From contig NZ_SAUH01000001.1 in NCBI RefSeq assembly GCF_004193175.1, positions 1,219,501 to 1,283,500 of the forward strand: a stretch of DNA of 64,000 nucleotides, read 5' to 3'. Source of the DNA: Streptomyces sp. RFCAC02. Its GTDB lineage: Bacteria > Actinomycetota > Actinomycetes > Streptomycetales > Streptomycetaceae. Under the pieces are notes generated by a model. The model saw only the letters and a list, made by a program, of their open reading frames with translations. It made no database searches and was not told the DNA's origin. Positions 1-9,193 of this stretch are shown here, piece by piece (the stretch's first letter is position 1; every line of letters begins with the position of its first letter). Position numbers and translations under genes: made by a program.

Positions 1-913
1 CGTCCTTCCCCTCGTACACCTTGTCCCTGATGTACGACCACGCGTCCGGCCGCGACCCGTCCGTGTCGGTGAAGCCGTACACCCGGGCGAGCTGCCCGCT
101 GGAGAGGGACCGGCCGTTCCAGCGCGCCACCCCGGGGTCGGCCGCGAGCGCGGCGACGGCCCGCCCCACGTACGCGGGCGACTCGGAGACCGCGAACACC
201 GGTTCCTTCGCGATGGCGTCCCGCCAGTTCTCCTCCGTGACGCCGAACGCCTCCTCCAGCATCTGCTCCGACCGCAGGAAGCCCGGCGTGACGGACACCG
301 CCGCGCACCCCACCTTCGCCAGCTCCTCGCCGAGGCCGAACGCCATGCGGATCGGCGCGTACTTCGTGAGGTCGTAGAAGAGCTGCTCGCGGTAGCGGGC
401 GTTCGACTCGGCGGTGCCGTCCGTCACCTCGACCAGCAGCCCGCCCGGCCGGCGGGTGAGGAGCGGGAGGGCGCAGTGGCTCGTGATGAGGTGCGTCTCG
501 ACGCCGAGCCGCAGCATGCGCAGGCCCTTGTCCAGGTCCTGCTCCCACATCGGGCGAGTGAAGGGGTAGTCCATCAGGCGCTCGCCGCCCCAGATGTCAT
601 TGACGAGGACGTCGAGCCGCCCCTGCTCGCGGTCGATCCGGGCGACGAGGGCGCGGACCTGCGCCGGGTCGAGGTGGTCGGTCGGGACGGCGACGCCCTC
701 GCCACCGGCGGCGGTGACGCGTTCGGCCGTGCCCTCGATGGTCTCGCTCGCGCGGCCGACCTCGCTGACGGACGTACGGGTGGTACGGCCGGTGACGTAG
801 ACGGTCGCGCCGGCGGCGCCCAGCGCGACGGCGATGGCGCGTCCGGCACCGCGCGTCGCGCCCGCGACGAGGGCGGTCCGGCCGGCGAGGGGGGCGTCGG
901 TCTGCTGCTGCAC
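1..913 (-). CDS. SDR family NAD(P)-dependent oxidoreductase (3' end cut by window edge)
   Basis: A short-chain dehydrogenase/reductase; 304 residues are visible and the gene runs off the left edge just after a YIRDKVYEGKD stretch, so only a few C-terminal residues are likely missing. The N-terminus carries the Rossmann nucleotide motif GATRGAGRAIA after a beta strand (TALVAG), and the middle has a Y-x3-K pair (YDLTKY) fitting the catalytic Tyr/Lys of the family. The GTG at 913 is preferred over an in-frame ATG at 928 because a GGGAAGGA ribosome site lies just upstream of the GTG and nothing lies ahead of the ATG. It diverges from the DUF4240 gene. It resembles DHRS1-type SDRs; the substrate cannot be told from sequence. 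Confidence 0.88.
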   Translation of the reverse strand, partial: MQQQTDAPLAGRTALVAGATRGAGRAIAVALGAAGATVYVTGRTTRTSVSEVGRASETIEGTAERVTAAGGEGVAVPTDHLDPAQVRALVARIDREQGRLDVLVNDIWGGERLMDYPFTRPMWEQDLDKGLRMLRLGVETHLITSHCALPLLTRRPGGLLVEVTDGTAESNARYREQLFYDLTKYAPIRMAFGLGEELAKVGCAAVSVTPGFLRSEQMLEEAFGVTEENWRDAIAKEPVFAVSESPAYVGRAVAALAADPGVARWNGRSLSSGQLARVYGFTDTDGSRPDAWSYIRDKVYEGKD

Positions 914-1064
914 AGGGTTCCTTCCCATGGTCGTGCGGGGTGATGGTCCGAGACTCGCAGGGATACCGGTCATCCTCTGTCAGGTTTTCCGAGGTGTGCG
1001 GCCGTCCCGCGCCGGGACGGTTCGGCGTGCGGTCCGGGCGCGTGGCGCGGATGCTGGTGGCGTG

Positions 1065-1655
1065 ATGTACGAGTCGGACTTCTGGGAGCTGGTGGACAGC
1101 ACGCGGGCCGCGGCGGACGGTGCCCCCGACGCGCACGCCGACCTGCTCGTGGAGCGGCTGTGCGACCTCGACCCCGAGACCGTCACCGACTTCGCCCGCC
1201 ACGTCGAGTCGCGCCTCGGCCGGGCGTACCGGTGGGACCTGTGGGGTGCCGCGCAGGTCGTCGTCGGGGCCGGGGACGGGCCGCCGGTGGACGACGAGAC
1301 GTTCGAGAACGTCAGATGTCTGCTGATCGCCGGGGGGCGCGACGTGTTCGAGGGGGCGCTGCAGGACCCGGACGCGCTGGCGCGGCTGCTGCCGCCCGGC
1401 TTCGACCCGGCGGTGGCGGCGGACGCGGAGGAGTTCGGGTTCGCGGCGTACGACGCGTACGAGCGCCTCACCGGCGACGAGCTGCCGGACCTCGGCCTGC
1501 CCGAACCGCCGGGCGCGCCGGAGGGCGTACGCCCCGACCTCGACGACCCGGCGGCGCTCGCGGCCGCCTACCCGGCGCTGTGGGCGCGCTTCCGCGGCGG
1601 CGGCGCGCCGGGGGGCGCGGCGCGGGACGCGGCGGGTGGCCCCGCGTCGGCATGA
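1065..1655 (+). CDS. DUF4240 domain protein
   Basis: A 196-residue acidic protein of unknown function. The opening MYESDFWELVDSTRAAA and the pattern W-D-LWGAAQVV followed by F-ENVRCLLIAGGRDVFEGAL are characteristic of DUF4240 proteins, which are common singletons in Streptomyces. There is no signal peptide or membrane segment. A GTG codon directly precedes the chosen ATG, so the start could be three bases earlier. It is followed 17 bases later by the epimerase gene on the same strand, so the two are probably co-transcribed, although no functional link is known. Confidence 0.85.
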   Translation: MYESDFWELVDSTRAAADGAPDAHADLLVERLCDLDPETVTDFARHVESRLGRAYRWDLWGAAQVVVGAGDGPPVDDETFENVRCLLIAGGRDVFEGALQDPDALARLLPPGFDPAVAADAEEFGFAAYDAYERLTGDELPDLGLPEPPGAPEGVRPDLDDPAALAAAYPALWARFRGGGAPGGAARDAAGGPASA

Positions 1656-1672
1656 TCGGCGAGGATGGGGCC

Positions 1673-2587
1673 ATGGCACGTATCGCGGTCACCGGTTCGT
1701 CCGGGCTCATCGGCGGCGCGCTCGTCCGGGCGCTGCGCGGGGACGGGCACCGGGTCGTCCGGCTCGTGCGCGGCGCCCCGTCCCGCCCGGACGAGGCGCG
1801 CTGGGACCCGTCCGGGCGGCAGCAGGAGATGACGGCCGCCGCCATCGACGGCTGCGACGCCGTGGTCCATCTCGCGGGCGCCGGGGTGGCGGACCACCGC
1901 TGGACGACCCACTACAAGCAGGTGCTGCGGGACAGCCGGGTCCTCGGCACGGCGGCCGTCGCGGCCGCGATCGCGTCCCTGGACCGGCGGCCCGCGACGT
2001 TCCTGTGCGGCAGCGCGATCGGCTGGTACGGCGACACGGGCGACCGCGCGGTGGACGAGTCGGCGCCCGCGGGCAGCGGGTTCCTTGCGGACGTGTCGGT
2101 CGCCTGGGAGGCGGCGGCGCGGCCGGCGGCCGACGCCGGCGTCCGTACCGTCCTCGCACGGACCGGCCTGGTGGTGGCGCGGTCGGGTGGGGCGTGGGGG
2201 CGGCTGTTCCCGCTGTTCCGCGCCGGCCTGGGCGGGCGGCTCGGCGACGGCCGGCAGTACTGGTCGGCGATCTCGCTGGGCGACCACGTGGCGGCGCTGC
2301 GGTTCCTGCTTGCGCTCGACGGCGACGCGGGCGGTGGGCTGTCCGGGCCGGTGAACCTGACCGGCCCCGAGCCGGTGACGAACCGCGAGGTCACCCGCGT
2401 GATGGCCCGGGTGCTGCACCGCCCGGCCGTCTTCCCCGTACCGGCTCCGCTGCTGCGGCTGGTGCTCGGGCAGTTCGCCGAGGACGTGCTGGGCAGCCAG
2501 CGGGTCCTTCCGGCGCGGCTGCTGGAGGCGGGCTTCACGTTCCGCCACCCGACGGTGGAATCGGCGGTACGGGCGGCACTGACCTGA
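1673..2587 (+). CDS. TIGR01777 family NAD-dependent epimerase-like protein
   Basis: A 304-residue extended-SDR protein of the TIGR01777 (YfcH/SulA-like) family. The first residues form the dinucleotide-binding loop VTGSSGLIGGALVRAL, and a GSAIGWYGDTG segment supplies the YG of the active-site region. The C-terminus (LGQFAEDVLGSQRVLPARLL) is the DUF1731 domain that defines the family. Members resemble sugar-nucleotide epimerases but their substrates are not established. The protein is soluble, of full family length and soon after the DUF4240 gene. The short G-rich stretch before the ATG gives a weak ribosome site. Confidence 0.9.
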   Translation: MARIAVTGSSGLIGGALVRALRGDGHRVVRLVRGAPSRPDEARWDPSGRQQEMTAAAIDGCDAVVHLAGAGVADHRWTTHYKQVLRDSRVLGTAAVAAAIASLDRRPATFLCGSAIGWYGDTGDRAVDESAPAGSGFLADVSVAWEAAARPAADAGVRTVLARTGLVVARSGGAWGRLFPLFRAGLGGRLGDGRQYWSAISLGDHVAALRFLLALDGDAGGGLSGPVNLTGPEPVTNREVTRVMARVLHRPAVFPVPAPLLRLVLGQFAEDVLGSQRVLPARLLEAGFTFRHPTVESAVRAALT

Positions 2588-2850
2588 CCGTTCACCCGGG
2601 CACCGAACGCGCCGCGCCGCCGCCGGGCGACGCGGGACACGGCGCCATCGGCGGGTTCCGCGCCCGGCGGCGCGCCGTCGGTGTGCCCCCGTGCCCGGGG
2701 CACGCGCCCTGACCGGGCGTGGACCGCGTGAGAGGGTCACAGGCGGTTCGGGCGTTGCCCGCGCCACGAGCGGGCACCACAACCCTCATGACCCCACCCC
2801 GGTCCTGAGCCCGCCGCTCGGACGCACCGACCACCTCACCAGGAGGCCAC

Positions 2851-4137
2851 GTGCTCAAGCGCCGACCGCACCGCACGGAGTCCGACGTCGTCGTCGTCGG
2901 AGCCGGCCCGGCGGGGCTCGCCGCCGCCCAGCAGCTGGCGGCCGCCGGCCTGACCGTCACCGTTCTCGAAGCCGCCGGACGGATCGGGGGCCGCATGGCC
3001 ACCGAGGAACACGCCGGCTTCCGGCTCGACCGGGGCAGCCGCCTGGCGCTGCCCGGATCGGCCGCCCTCGCCCGGCTGCCGCGCCCCCTGCCGCTGCGGC
3101 GCCTCACCGGCGGGATCGTTCTGCACGGCACCGGCCCCCACCCGCACCGCATCGGCGCCGCGCCGGGCCTGCGGCCGCTGCCCACCGCGTTCGACCACGC
3201 CTGGCTGCGCGCCGGCCTGGCCACGCTCGCCCGCGTCCCCCGGCCCCGGCAGGAACCCACCGCGCGGGAGGCCCTCGCGGCCCCCGGCATACCCCCGCGC
3301 ATGGCGGAGCGGGTCCTGCGTCCCCTGCTCGCCGCGCTCCTCCACGACGCCGACCTCGCCACCTCGAGCCGCCTCGGCGACCTCACGCTGCGCGCGGTGG
3401 CGCGCCGCGGCATCGGACTGCCCGCGGGCGGGTCCGCCGCGCTGCCCGACCTCCTCGCCGCCGGACTGCCCGCCGGCGCCGTCGTCACCGGCGCGCGCGT
3501 CACCTCCGTGGCCACCACCGAGGTGCGGACGGCCGGACTGGGGACGTTCGGGTGCCGCGCCGTCGTCGTCGCGACCGGCGCGCCCGAGGCGGCGCGACTG
3601 CTGCCGGGGCTGCGCGTGCCCGAGTTCCGGCCCGTCACCGTCCTGCACCACGCCGCGCCCGGCCGGCTCACGGGCGCCGCCGCGCTGCTCGTCGACACGG
3701 CGGGCCGCGGGCCGCTGGCGTACTCGCTGCCCGCCTCGGCCGCCGACCCGTCCCGCGCGCCGGCCGGCCGCACCCTCGTCACCTCGGTCGCGCTCGGCGC
3801 CCGGGCGGGCGAGCCGGCCGAACTCCTCGACAAGGCGGCGCGACCGCAGCTCGCCGAGCTGTACGGCGTCCCGGCCGACGAGTGGCGGCTGCTGGCCGTC
3901 CATCACGACCCGTACGCCGTGCCGGTCGTGCCGCCGCCGTACACCGGGCCGCGGTCGGCGCGGCTGCTCGGCGGGCTGTACGTGTGCGGCGACCACCGCG
4001 ACCTGCCGGGCCTCGCCGGCGACCTCGCGTCGGCGCGGCGCGCGGCCCGCGCGCTGCTCACGGACCTGGGGCTGCCGGCCGACCAGGAACCGCGCGGGAT
4101 CGCCGCCCCCTCCCCCGCCCCCGTACCGGCGGGCTGA
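2851..4137 (+). CDS. FAD-dependent amine-oxidase-like oxidoreductase
   Basis: A 428-residue flavoprotein. Residues about 13-45 hold the FAD-binding GxGxxG motif (GAGPAGLAAAQQLAAAG), then a conserved acidic residue at a strand end (VLEAAGRIGGRM) as in the amine oxidase/protoporphyrinogen oxidase superfamily. The C-terminus has the second FAD contact (GGLYVCGDHRDLPGLAGDLAS). It starts at GTG with a strong AGGAGG site six bases upstream. Family members oxidise amines, porphyrinogens or carotenoid-like substrates; the substrate here is unknown. It stands alone between a 263-base spacer and a broken small gene. Confidence 0.9.
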   Translation: MLKRRPHRTESDVVVVGAGPAGLAAAQQLAAAGLTVTVLEAAGRIGGRMATEEHAGFRLDRGSRLALPGSAALARLPRPLPLRRLTGGIVLHGTGPHPHRIGAAPGLRPLPTAFDHAWLRAGLATLARVPRPRQEPTAREALAAPGIPPRMAERVLRPLLAALLHDADLATSSRLGDLTLRAVARRGIGLPAGGSAALPDLLAAGLPAGAVVTGARVTSVATTEVRTAGLGTFGCRAVVVATGAPEAARLLPGLRVPEFRPVTVLHHAAPGRLTGAAALLVDTAGRGPLAYSLPASAADPSRAPAGRTLVTSVALGARAGEPAELLDKAARPQLAELYGVPADEWRLLAVHHDPYAVPVVPPPYTGPRSARLLGGLYVCGDHRDLPGLAGDLASARRAARALLTDLGLPADQEPRGIAAPSPAPVPAG

Positions 4138-4198
4138 CCCGGCCGGCGCGGTGTCCCCGGGGGTACCGCGCCGGCCGAGCACGGTGCATGCTGCTTCG

Positions 4199-4437
4199 AT
4201 GCGGCCACAGGACGACGAACGCGGGGAGCGCGTCGGTCAGCTCCTCCACGAACTCTGCGTCGACCTCGGTTTCTGCCTCCCCCGCCCGACACCCGGCGTT
4301 TGCGCGAGTCCCCGCCCGCGGGGCCGGACGCCTTCACCGACGCCGTCCTCACGGCCGAGGACCTCGACCCGGCCGCGGAGCCGGAGCTGCGCGCACGCGT
4401 CCTCGCCGTCGTCACGCGGCACATGCGGGAGTGGTGA
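4199..4437 (+). pseudogene. Small conserved protein with a one-base frameshift
   Basis: Reading starts well at ATG 4199 (MRPQDDERGERVGQLLHELC) and continues to about 4277. The continuation that keeps coding character (RRLRESPPAGPDAFTDAVL ending HMREW before TGA 4435-4437) lies in another frame. Restoring one C in the C-run of about 4278-4284 rejoins the two into a protein of about 80 residues, the usual size for this kind of Streptomyces hypothetical. As it stands, translation in the first frame runs far into the antisense strand of the next gene. Either the gene is broken or one base was lost in sequencing. The function is unknown. Confidence 0.6.
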
Positions 4438-4443
4438 ACCCGC

Positions 4444-5583
4444 TCAGCGGGGAGTGCCCGCGATCTCCACGCGGTCGCTGTCGCCGTCGGAGAGGAACGA
4501 CGCCAGCGCCCGCCCCTCCTCGGCCACGGCGTCGCGCTCGGCCCCCGGCCAGCCACGGCCGTCCAGCGGGGTGACGGTCACCGTCCCGGAGGCGACGTCC
4601 CACGTGGCGGCGACCCGGCCGTCGACCAGGACGACGCGCGCGCCCGCCACCGACAGGCCGCGGTGCGCGTCGTCCACGATCCGGCTCCGGTCGTGGTAGC
4701 CGAGGAGCGCGTTGTCGAACGCGGGCAGGAACCGCACCGGTGCCGGGGTGTCGGGGTCCGGCCGCGGCGCGTCGGGAAGGTCGAGCAGTTCCCTTCCCCG
4801 CTCGTCGCGGAAGGAGACCAGCTCCCCGCGCAGCGCGGCCACCGCCGCCGGCAGCCCCGCGAGGCCGCACCAGGCCCGCAGATCGGCCGACGCGGCGGGG
4901 CCGAACGCCGCCAGGTAGCGCCGCACCAGCTCCCGCCCCGCCCGGTCGGTCCCGTCCGGGTCCGGCGGGTCGGGCTCGCGCCCCAGCCAGGCGGCGAGCG
5001 GCACGTTGCGCACCCCCGCCCGCGTCCGCCACACCCCGCGCGGCGGGAGCTGCGCCATGGGGACGAGGGCGGCGACCAGCATCTCGCCGAGCGCCCGCGG
5101 CGCGCGGCCCGGCCACCGGTCGGCGACCGCCCGTACCAGCTCGGTCATGGAACGGGGCGCGCCGTCGGCCAGCACCGCCCGGCCCGCCGCCGCGAGCGCG
5201 TCCAGGTCGACGCCCGCCAGCTCGCGGCGGTACGTCCCGAGGACACGGCCGCGCAGCATGGCGTCGTGCCGAGACCGCCACGCCAGGGCGTCCCCGGCGG
5301 TGACGAGGTGGACGGTGCGGCGCATCAGGTGCGTCCGCACGACCCGCCGCCCGGTCAGCAGCCCCGAGAACGCCACCGGGTCGAACGCCCGCAGCCGCGA
5401 CCAGAGCCCGGTGAACGGCTCCTGCGGCTCCTGCGCCTGGAGCCCGCACAGGTGCGCGACGGCGTCGAGGGGCGGCATCGGGGAGCGGTCGAGGAGCAGG
5501 TGCCTGGCGAGTGTGGCGCGGTTCAGGGCGCGGGTGCCGAGCACGGCCGCCGGGCGGCGGCGCCCCGCATTCGCTGTCGTCAC
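4444..5583 (-). CDS. Winged-helix DNA-binding protein, AlkZ/YcaQ-like (HTH_42)
   Basis: A 379-residue member of the winged-helix HTH_42 family, which includes the DNA glycosylases AlkZ and YcaQ that remove interstrand crosslinks and bulky alkyl adducts. Recognisable segments are LGTRALNRATLARHLLL at the start, HLCGLQAQEPQEPFTGLWSR, RRVVRTHLMRRTVHLV, and the late LPAFDNALLGYHDR. In the YcaQ subgroup a QxQ motif is catalytic; here LCGLQAQEPQE supplies a Q-A-Q at the matching place, which suggests but does not prove glycosylase activity. It lies 31 bases after the VOC gene on the same strand, so both are probably one transcript, and it converges on the frameshifted small gene. Confidence 0.85.
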   Translation of the reverse strand: MTTANAGRRRPAAVLGTRALNRATLARHLLLDRSPMPPLDAVAHLCGLQAQEPQEPFTGLWSRLRAFDPVAFSGLLTGRRVVRTHLMRRTVHLVTAGDALAWRSRHDAMLRGRVLGTYRRELAGVDLDALAAAGRAVLADGAPRSMTELVRAVADRWPGRAPRALGEMLVAALVPMAQLPPRGVWRTRAGVRNVPLAAWLGREPDPPDPDGTDRAGRELVRRYLAAFGPAASADLRAWCGLAGLPAAVAALRGELVSFRDERGRELLDLPDAPRPDPDTPAPVRFLPAFDNALLGYHDRSRIVDDAHRGLSVAGARVVLVDGRVAATWDVASGTVTVTPLDGRGWPGAERDAVAEEGRALASFLSDGDSDRVEIAGTPR

Positions 5584-5614
5584 GTCCCGAAGCTCCTGTC
5601 GTGTGGGGCCGCGG

Positions 5615-6028
5615 TCAGGCGGCGGCGACGTCCAGGACCCAGGTGACGCCGAACCGGTCGGTCAGCATCCCGTACAGCGGCGCCCAGCCGGCCGGCCCGA
5701 GCGGCTGAACGATCGTCGCGCCCTCGGACAGGCCCTCCCAGTAGGCGGTGATCTCCTCGGCCGCGGCGCCGCGGACCGAGACGAAGAAGGCGTTCTCGCC
5801 CCGGTCCCACGGCAGGTGCGAGGGCACGTCGTAGGCCATGACGCGGAACCCGCCCTCGGCGGTCACCTGTCCCCAGGACACCTGGTCGGCCTCGGCCGGC
5901 ACCCGGGCCTCGCCGGTGTCCCCGTGGGTGACGACGGCGAGGTCCCCGCCGAAGACGGACCGGTAGAAGGTGAGCGCCGCCCGGGCGTCGCCCCGGAAGT
6001 TCAGGTGGGTCACGGTGCTGACGGACAT
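5615..6028 (-). CDS. VOC (PhnB-like glyoxalase fold) protein
   Basis: A 137-residue single-domain vicinal-oxygen-chelate protein of the PhnB subgroup. Typical features are the opening HLNFRGDARAALTFYRSVFGG, the middle FRVMAYDVPSHLPWDRGENAFFVSV, and the end PLYGMLTDRFGVTWVLDV, the last being the family signature. PhnB-like proteins lack the full set of metal ligands of true glyoxalases and their role is mostly unknown. The gene heads a short minus-strand unit with the winged-helix gene and diverges from the WYL regulator, a common arrangement in which the regulator may control the pair. Confidence 0.88.
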   Translation of the reverse strand: MSVSTVTHLNFRGDARAALTFYRSVFGGDLAVVTHGDTGEARVPAEADQVSWGQVTAEGGFRVMAYDVPSHLPWDRGENAFFVSVRGAAAEEITAYWEGLSEGATIVQPLGPAGWAPLYGMLTDRFGVTWVLDVAAA

Positions 6029-6162
6029 GGTGGATCTCTTCTCTCGACGGATCGGGTACGGAACGTGCCGGCGCGGAGCCGCGGCCCGGCGCCTCGCACG
6101 GTGACCACCGTCCCAGCGGCAGCGGCCAGGTCGTGACCTCTACCGGGGGCAGGATGGGAATC

Positions 6163-7155
6163 ATGCAGAAGACCTCGGCGCGCCTGCTGTCGCTGCTCTC
6201 GCTCCTCCAGGTCCGCCGCGACTGGCCGGGAGCGCTGCTGGCCGAGCGGCTGGACGTCAGCCCCCGCACCGTGCGCCGCGACATCGACCGCCTGCGCGAC
6301 CTCGGCTATCCCGTCCTGTCCGCCAAGGGACCCGACGGCGGGTACCGGCTCGGGGCGGGCGCGGAGCTGCCCCCGCTCCTGTTCGACGACGAGCAGGCCG
6401 TCGCCGTGGCCGTCGCCCTGCGGATCGCCGCCACCACGGGCGCCGGCATCGAGGAGGCGGCGGCACGGGCGCTCACCACCGTGCGTCAGGTCATGCCCGC
6501 CCGGCTGCGCCGCCGGATCGACGCCCTCGACGTCACCGCCGTCGAACGCGCCACGCCCCGGCCCGCGCCGCGCGTCGGCGGCGGGGTGCTCGCGGCGCTC
6601 GGCGCCGCCGTCCACGCCCGCGAGGTGCTGCGCTTCGACCACACGCCGGCGGGCGCAGCGGCACCGGCCGTGCGCCGGGTCGAACCGCACCACCTCGTCA
6701 CCTGGGGCGGGCGCTGGTATCTCGTCGCCTGGGACCTCGACCGGGAGGACTGGCGGACCTTCCGCGCGGACCGGATCACCCCGCGCGTCCCGACGGGACC
6801 GCGTTTCACGCCGCGCGACCTGCCCGGCGGCTCGGTGGCCGCCTTCATCACCGGCCGGTTCGAGGGGGCCGGCGGCCCGGCGCACGCGCCGTGCCGGGGC
6901 GAGGTCGTCCTCGGGCTGCCCGCCGCCGAGGTGGCGCCGTACGTGCGCGACGGTGTCGTCGAGGAACTCGGCCCCGACCGCTGCCGGCTCGTCCTGGAGT
7001 CCTGGTCGTGGGTCGGCCTCGCCGCCGCCGCGAGCCGGTTCGACGCCGACATGGAGGTCGTCGGTCCGGACGAGCTGAGGGACGCCTTCGCGCGCCTGGC
7101 ACGCCGCTGCGCCACCGCGGCGGCCGGCGGGCCGGAACCGGTGGGCCGGGACTGA
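6163..7155 (+). CDS. HTH/WYL-domain transcriptional regulator
   Basis: A 330-residue DNA-binding regulator. Residues 1-60 form a DeoR-type helix-turn-helix (LLAERLDVSPRTVRRDIDRL), followed by the GGYRLGAGAELPPLLF wing. The centre holds a WYL ligand-sensing domain (VTWGGRWYLVAWDLDREDW then FRADRI) and the end a WCX extension. WYL domains sense nucleic acids or nucleotide-like ligands in the cases studied. ATG 6163 is chosen because the family opens with MQKTSARLLSLLSLLQ; in-frame ATG 6154 is an alternative. It is divergent from the VOC/winged-helix pair and may regulate it. Confidence 0.9.
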   Translation: MQKTSARLLSLLSLLQVRRDWPGALLAERLDVSPRTVRRDIDRLRDLGYPVLSAKGPDGGYRLGAGAELPPLLFDDEQAVAVAVALRIAATTGAGIEEAAARALTTVRQVMPARLRRRIDALDVTAVERATPRPAPRVGGGVLAALGAAVHAREVLRFDHTPAGAAAPAVRRVEPHHLVTWGGRWYLVAWDLDREDWRTFRADRITPRVPTGPRFTPRDLPGGSVAAFITGRFEGAGGPAHAPCRGEVVLGLPAAEVAPYVRDGVVEELGPDRCRLVLESWSWVGLAAAASRFDADMEVVGPDELRDAFARLARRCATAAAGGPEPVGRD

Positions 7156-7276
7156 CGCGGTCCCCTCCCCCACGGCACGGGACACCGGTGCGCGGGCCGT
7201 CGTCGTCCGGACGGCGGCGGACGCGTGACGAGGGCGGCCCGGCGCGCCCCCGCCGCCACGCCGCGCCCCCGCCCGC

Positions 7277-7297
7277 CCCGGGCCGTACCGGCCCGGG
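7277..7297. terminator. Hairpin between convergent genes
   Basis: A nine-base perfect inverted repeat (CCCGGGCCG / CGGCCCGGG) with a three-base loop sits between the ends of the WYL gene and the NsdA-like gene. No T-run follows on either strand, as is usual for Streptomyces terminators. Confidence 0.55.
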
Positions 7298-7308
7298 TGC
7301 GGGGCGTG

Positions 7309-8952
7309 TCACGCCAGGGCCGCCACCTTCTCCCGGTACACGCGGACCGCCGCCGCGTCACGGAAGGGTTCGAGACGGCGCTCGAAGTCCTGGACGTACT
7401 CGTACGCCCGGGCCGACCGCATCTCCGCCGCCTGCTGCGCCGCCTCGGCGGCCAGGGCACACGCCTGGTCCACGTCCCCGAGACCCAGGCGCGCCGACGC
7501 CAGCACCACCCGGCAGAACAGGCGGCTGCGCGCGAACGCCGGCGCCCGCAACTGCAGCGACCGCTCCGCGTGGCGCGCCGCCGAGCGGTACTGCTGGAGG
7601 TCGCGGTGGCAGTGGCCGAACTCGTCCGCGAGCTGCGCCTCGTCGAACGACCGCGCCCACTGCGGCACCTCGTCCCCGGCCCGTGCGGCCTCCAGGGCGC
7701 GCTCCGCCCTGGCGAGCGCGGCCGTGCAGGCCCGCACCTCGCCCAGCAGGCCGTGCCCGCGCGCCTCGGCCGCGTGCAGCAGCGCCTGGACGACGGGCGG
7801 CACCGAGCCGCCCATCCCCTGCTGCGCCACCCGCGCGAGCTGCACCGCCTCGCGGCCGTGCCCGAGGTAGACGGCCTGCCGGCTCATCGACACCAGGACG
7901 TACCCGCCGTACGCCCGGTCGCCCGCCGCCTGCGCGAGGCGCAGCGCCTGCACGAAGTACCGCTGGGCGAGACCGTGGGCGGCGATGTCGTACGCCGTCC
8001 AGCCGGCCAGCCGCGTCAGGTCGGCTGCGGCGGCGAACAGGCGGCGGCCGGCCTGCTCCCCGTAGGAGCCGCGCAGCATGGGCTCCAGCTCGTGTTCGAG
8101 GTAGCGGACGAGGGCCTGGCGGGCGTGGCCGCCGCCGTACGTCTGGTCGAGGCCGCGGAAGAGGTCGGCGACCGAGCGGAGCGCGGCGATGTCGCCGCCC
8201 GTGACGCGCTGGCCCGGGCCGCGCTCCACGCGGTCCAGCCGGTCGGCGGTGTGCGGCGCCCTCGGGTCGAGGGCCGCCGTGCGGTCGAGCCTGTCGAGCA
8301 CACCGGGCCGCAGCGGCCGGCCCGCCGGCGGACGGACCGCGCCGTGCGGGGCGCCCAGCGGTGCGCGGCCGGAGCCGCGGACCTGTTCGGGCACCCGGGC
8401 GGTGGGCAGGCCGGACCCGCCGGGGGCGGTGGCGGGACCGGCGTGGGGTTGGGGTTCGGGGGGCTCGCCCCGGGCGACCCGTTCGTCGGGGCGCCCGATG
8501 AGCCAGTCGCGGCTGGGAACCACGAGCCCGGCGGGTGTGAACGCGATCTTGCGCAGTTCGGCGTAGCTGCCGGAGTCCTTGCGCCACAGCCCCGACACGA
8601 TGTCGACGGCCTCGGCCGGGCCGGTCGCGAATTCGAGACCCGCGTAGACTGGGGCGCACGCCTCAAGACCGAGGTCCTGGGCGGACAGCCGGCGACCGAG
8701 CCGGCGGGTGAAGACCTCGGCGATGAGCGCCGGGGTCGTACCGCGCGGGCGCTGGCCGCGCAGCCATCGGGTGACGGACGTCTTGTCGTACCGGAGATCG
8801 AGGCCGTGTTCGAGGCCGAGCTGGTCCACCCGCCGGGCGAGGCCGGCGTGGGAGAACCCCGCCTCGGCGATCAGGGCGGCCAACTGGCGGTTCGGCGTAC
8901 GCGGTGGGGAGGACTGGGGGGAGGGGGTTCCTCCGGGTCGTTCCGTGGACAT
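7309..8952 (-). CDS. NsdA-like pleiotropic regulator with TPR-like repeats
   Basis: A 547-residue protein with an N-terminal XRE-like helix-turn-helix region ([16 protein letters not shown], then [19 protein letters not shown] at about 20-70), a proline/glycine-rich linker at about 145-230, and a helical repeat half rich in Ala/Leu that looks TPR-like ([36 protein letters not shown]). This is the architecture of NsdA, a negative regulator of antibiotic production and sporulation in Streptomyces. A clear paralogue lies at 16687-18078. The ATG at 8952 follows a GGAG about 14 bases upstream, so the start is not certain. It diverges from lipB. Confidence 0.82.
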   Translation of the reverse strand: MSTERPGGTPSPQSSPPRTPNRQLAALIAEAGFSHAGLARRVDQLGLEHGLDLRYDKTSVTRWLRGQRPRGTTPALIAEVFTRRLGRRLSAQDLGLEACAPVYAGLEFATGPAEAVDIVSGLWRKDSGSYAELRKIAFTPAGLVVPSRDWLIGRPDERVARGEPPEPQPHAGPATAPGGSGLPTARVPEQVRGSGRAPLGAPHGAVRPPAGRPLRPGVLDRLDRTAALDPRAPHTADRLDRVERGPGQRVTGGDIAALRSVADLFRGLDQTYGGGHARQALVRYLEHELEPMLRGSYGEQAGRRLFAAAADLTRLAGWTAYDIAAHGLAQRYFVQALRLAQAAGDRAYGGYVLVSMSRQAVYLGHGREAVQLARVAQQGMGGSVPPVVQALLHAAEARGHGLLGEVRACTAALARAERALEAARAGDEVPQWARSFDEAQLADEFGHCHRDLQQYRSAARHAERSLQLRAPAFARSRLFCRVVLASARLGLGDVDQACALAAEAAQQAAEMRSARAYEYVQDFERRLEPFRDAAAVRVYREKVAALA

Positions 8953-9150
8953 CGGCGATGCGGTCTCCTGCCTTACGGCTGTGCGGCTGGAACGGCGCGA
9001 ATGTACTGGTCCGACCGGTTCGCCTCGCGGGCGCGACGCAGAGTTCATCCATATGTGTGAGGACGAGCCCGGCCCGGGAGGGCCGGACGCGCGGGCTTAC
9101 AGTGGAGGCGAGAACCAGGGCATCAGTGCGGATGCGCCGGAACAACCACC

Positions 9151-9178
9151 GGAAGACGCGCCGGAAGACGCGCCGGAA
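9151..9178 (+). repeat. 12-base tandem repeat upstream of lipB
   Basis: The unit GGAAGACGCGCC occurs twice in a row at 9151-9174, followed by GGAA. It lies 15 bases before the lipB start, next to the AGGAG ribosome site, and could affect the leader. It may also be a chance duplication. Confidence 0.6.
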
Positions 9179-9193
9179 AGAGGAGCGGTCGCG

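Noticed and set aside
476..943. Plus-strand open frame opposite the SDR gene.
   Set aside because: It is the antisense shadow of the SDR Rossmann domain and has no ribosome site or family features.
9080..9193. Upstream extension of LipB with the [10 protein letters not shown] repeat.
   Set aside because: No in-frame start with a ribosome site precedes it, and the family core begins just after GTG 9194.
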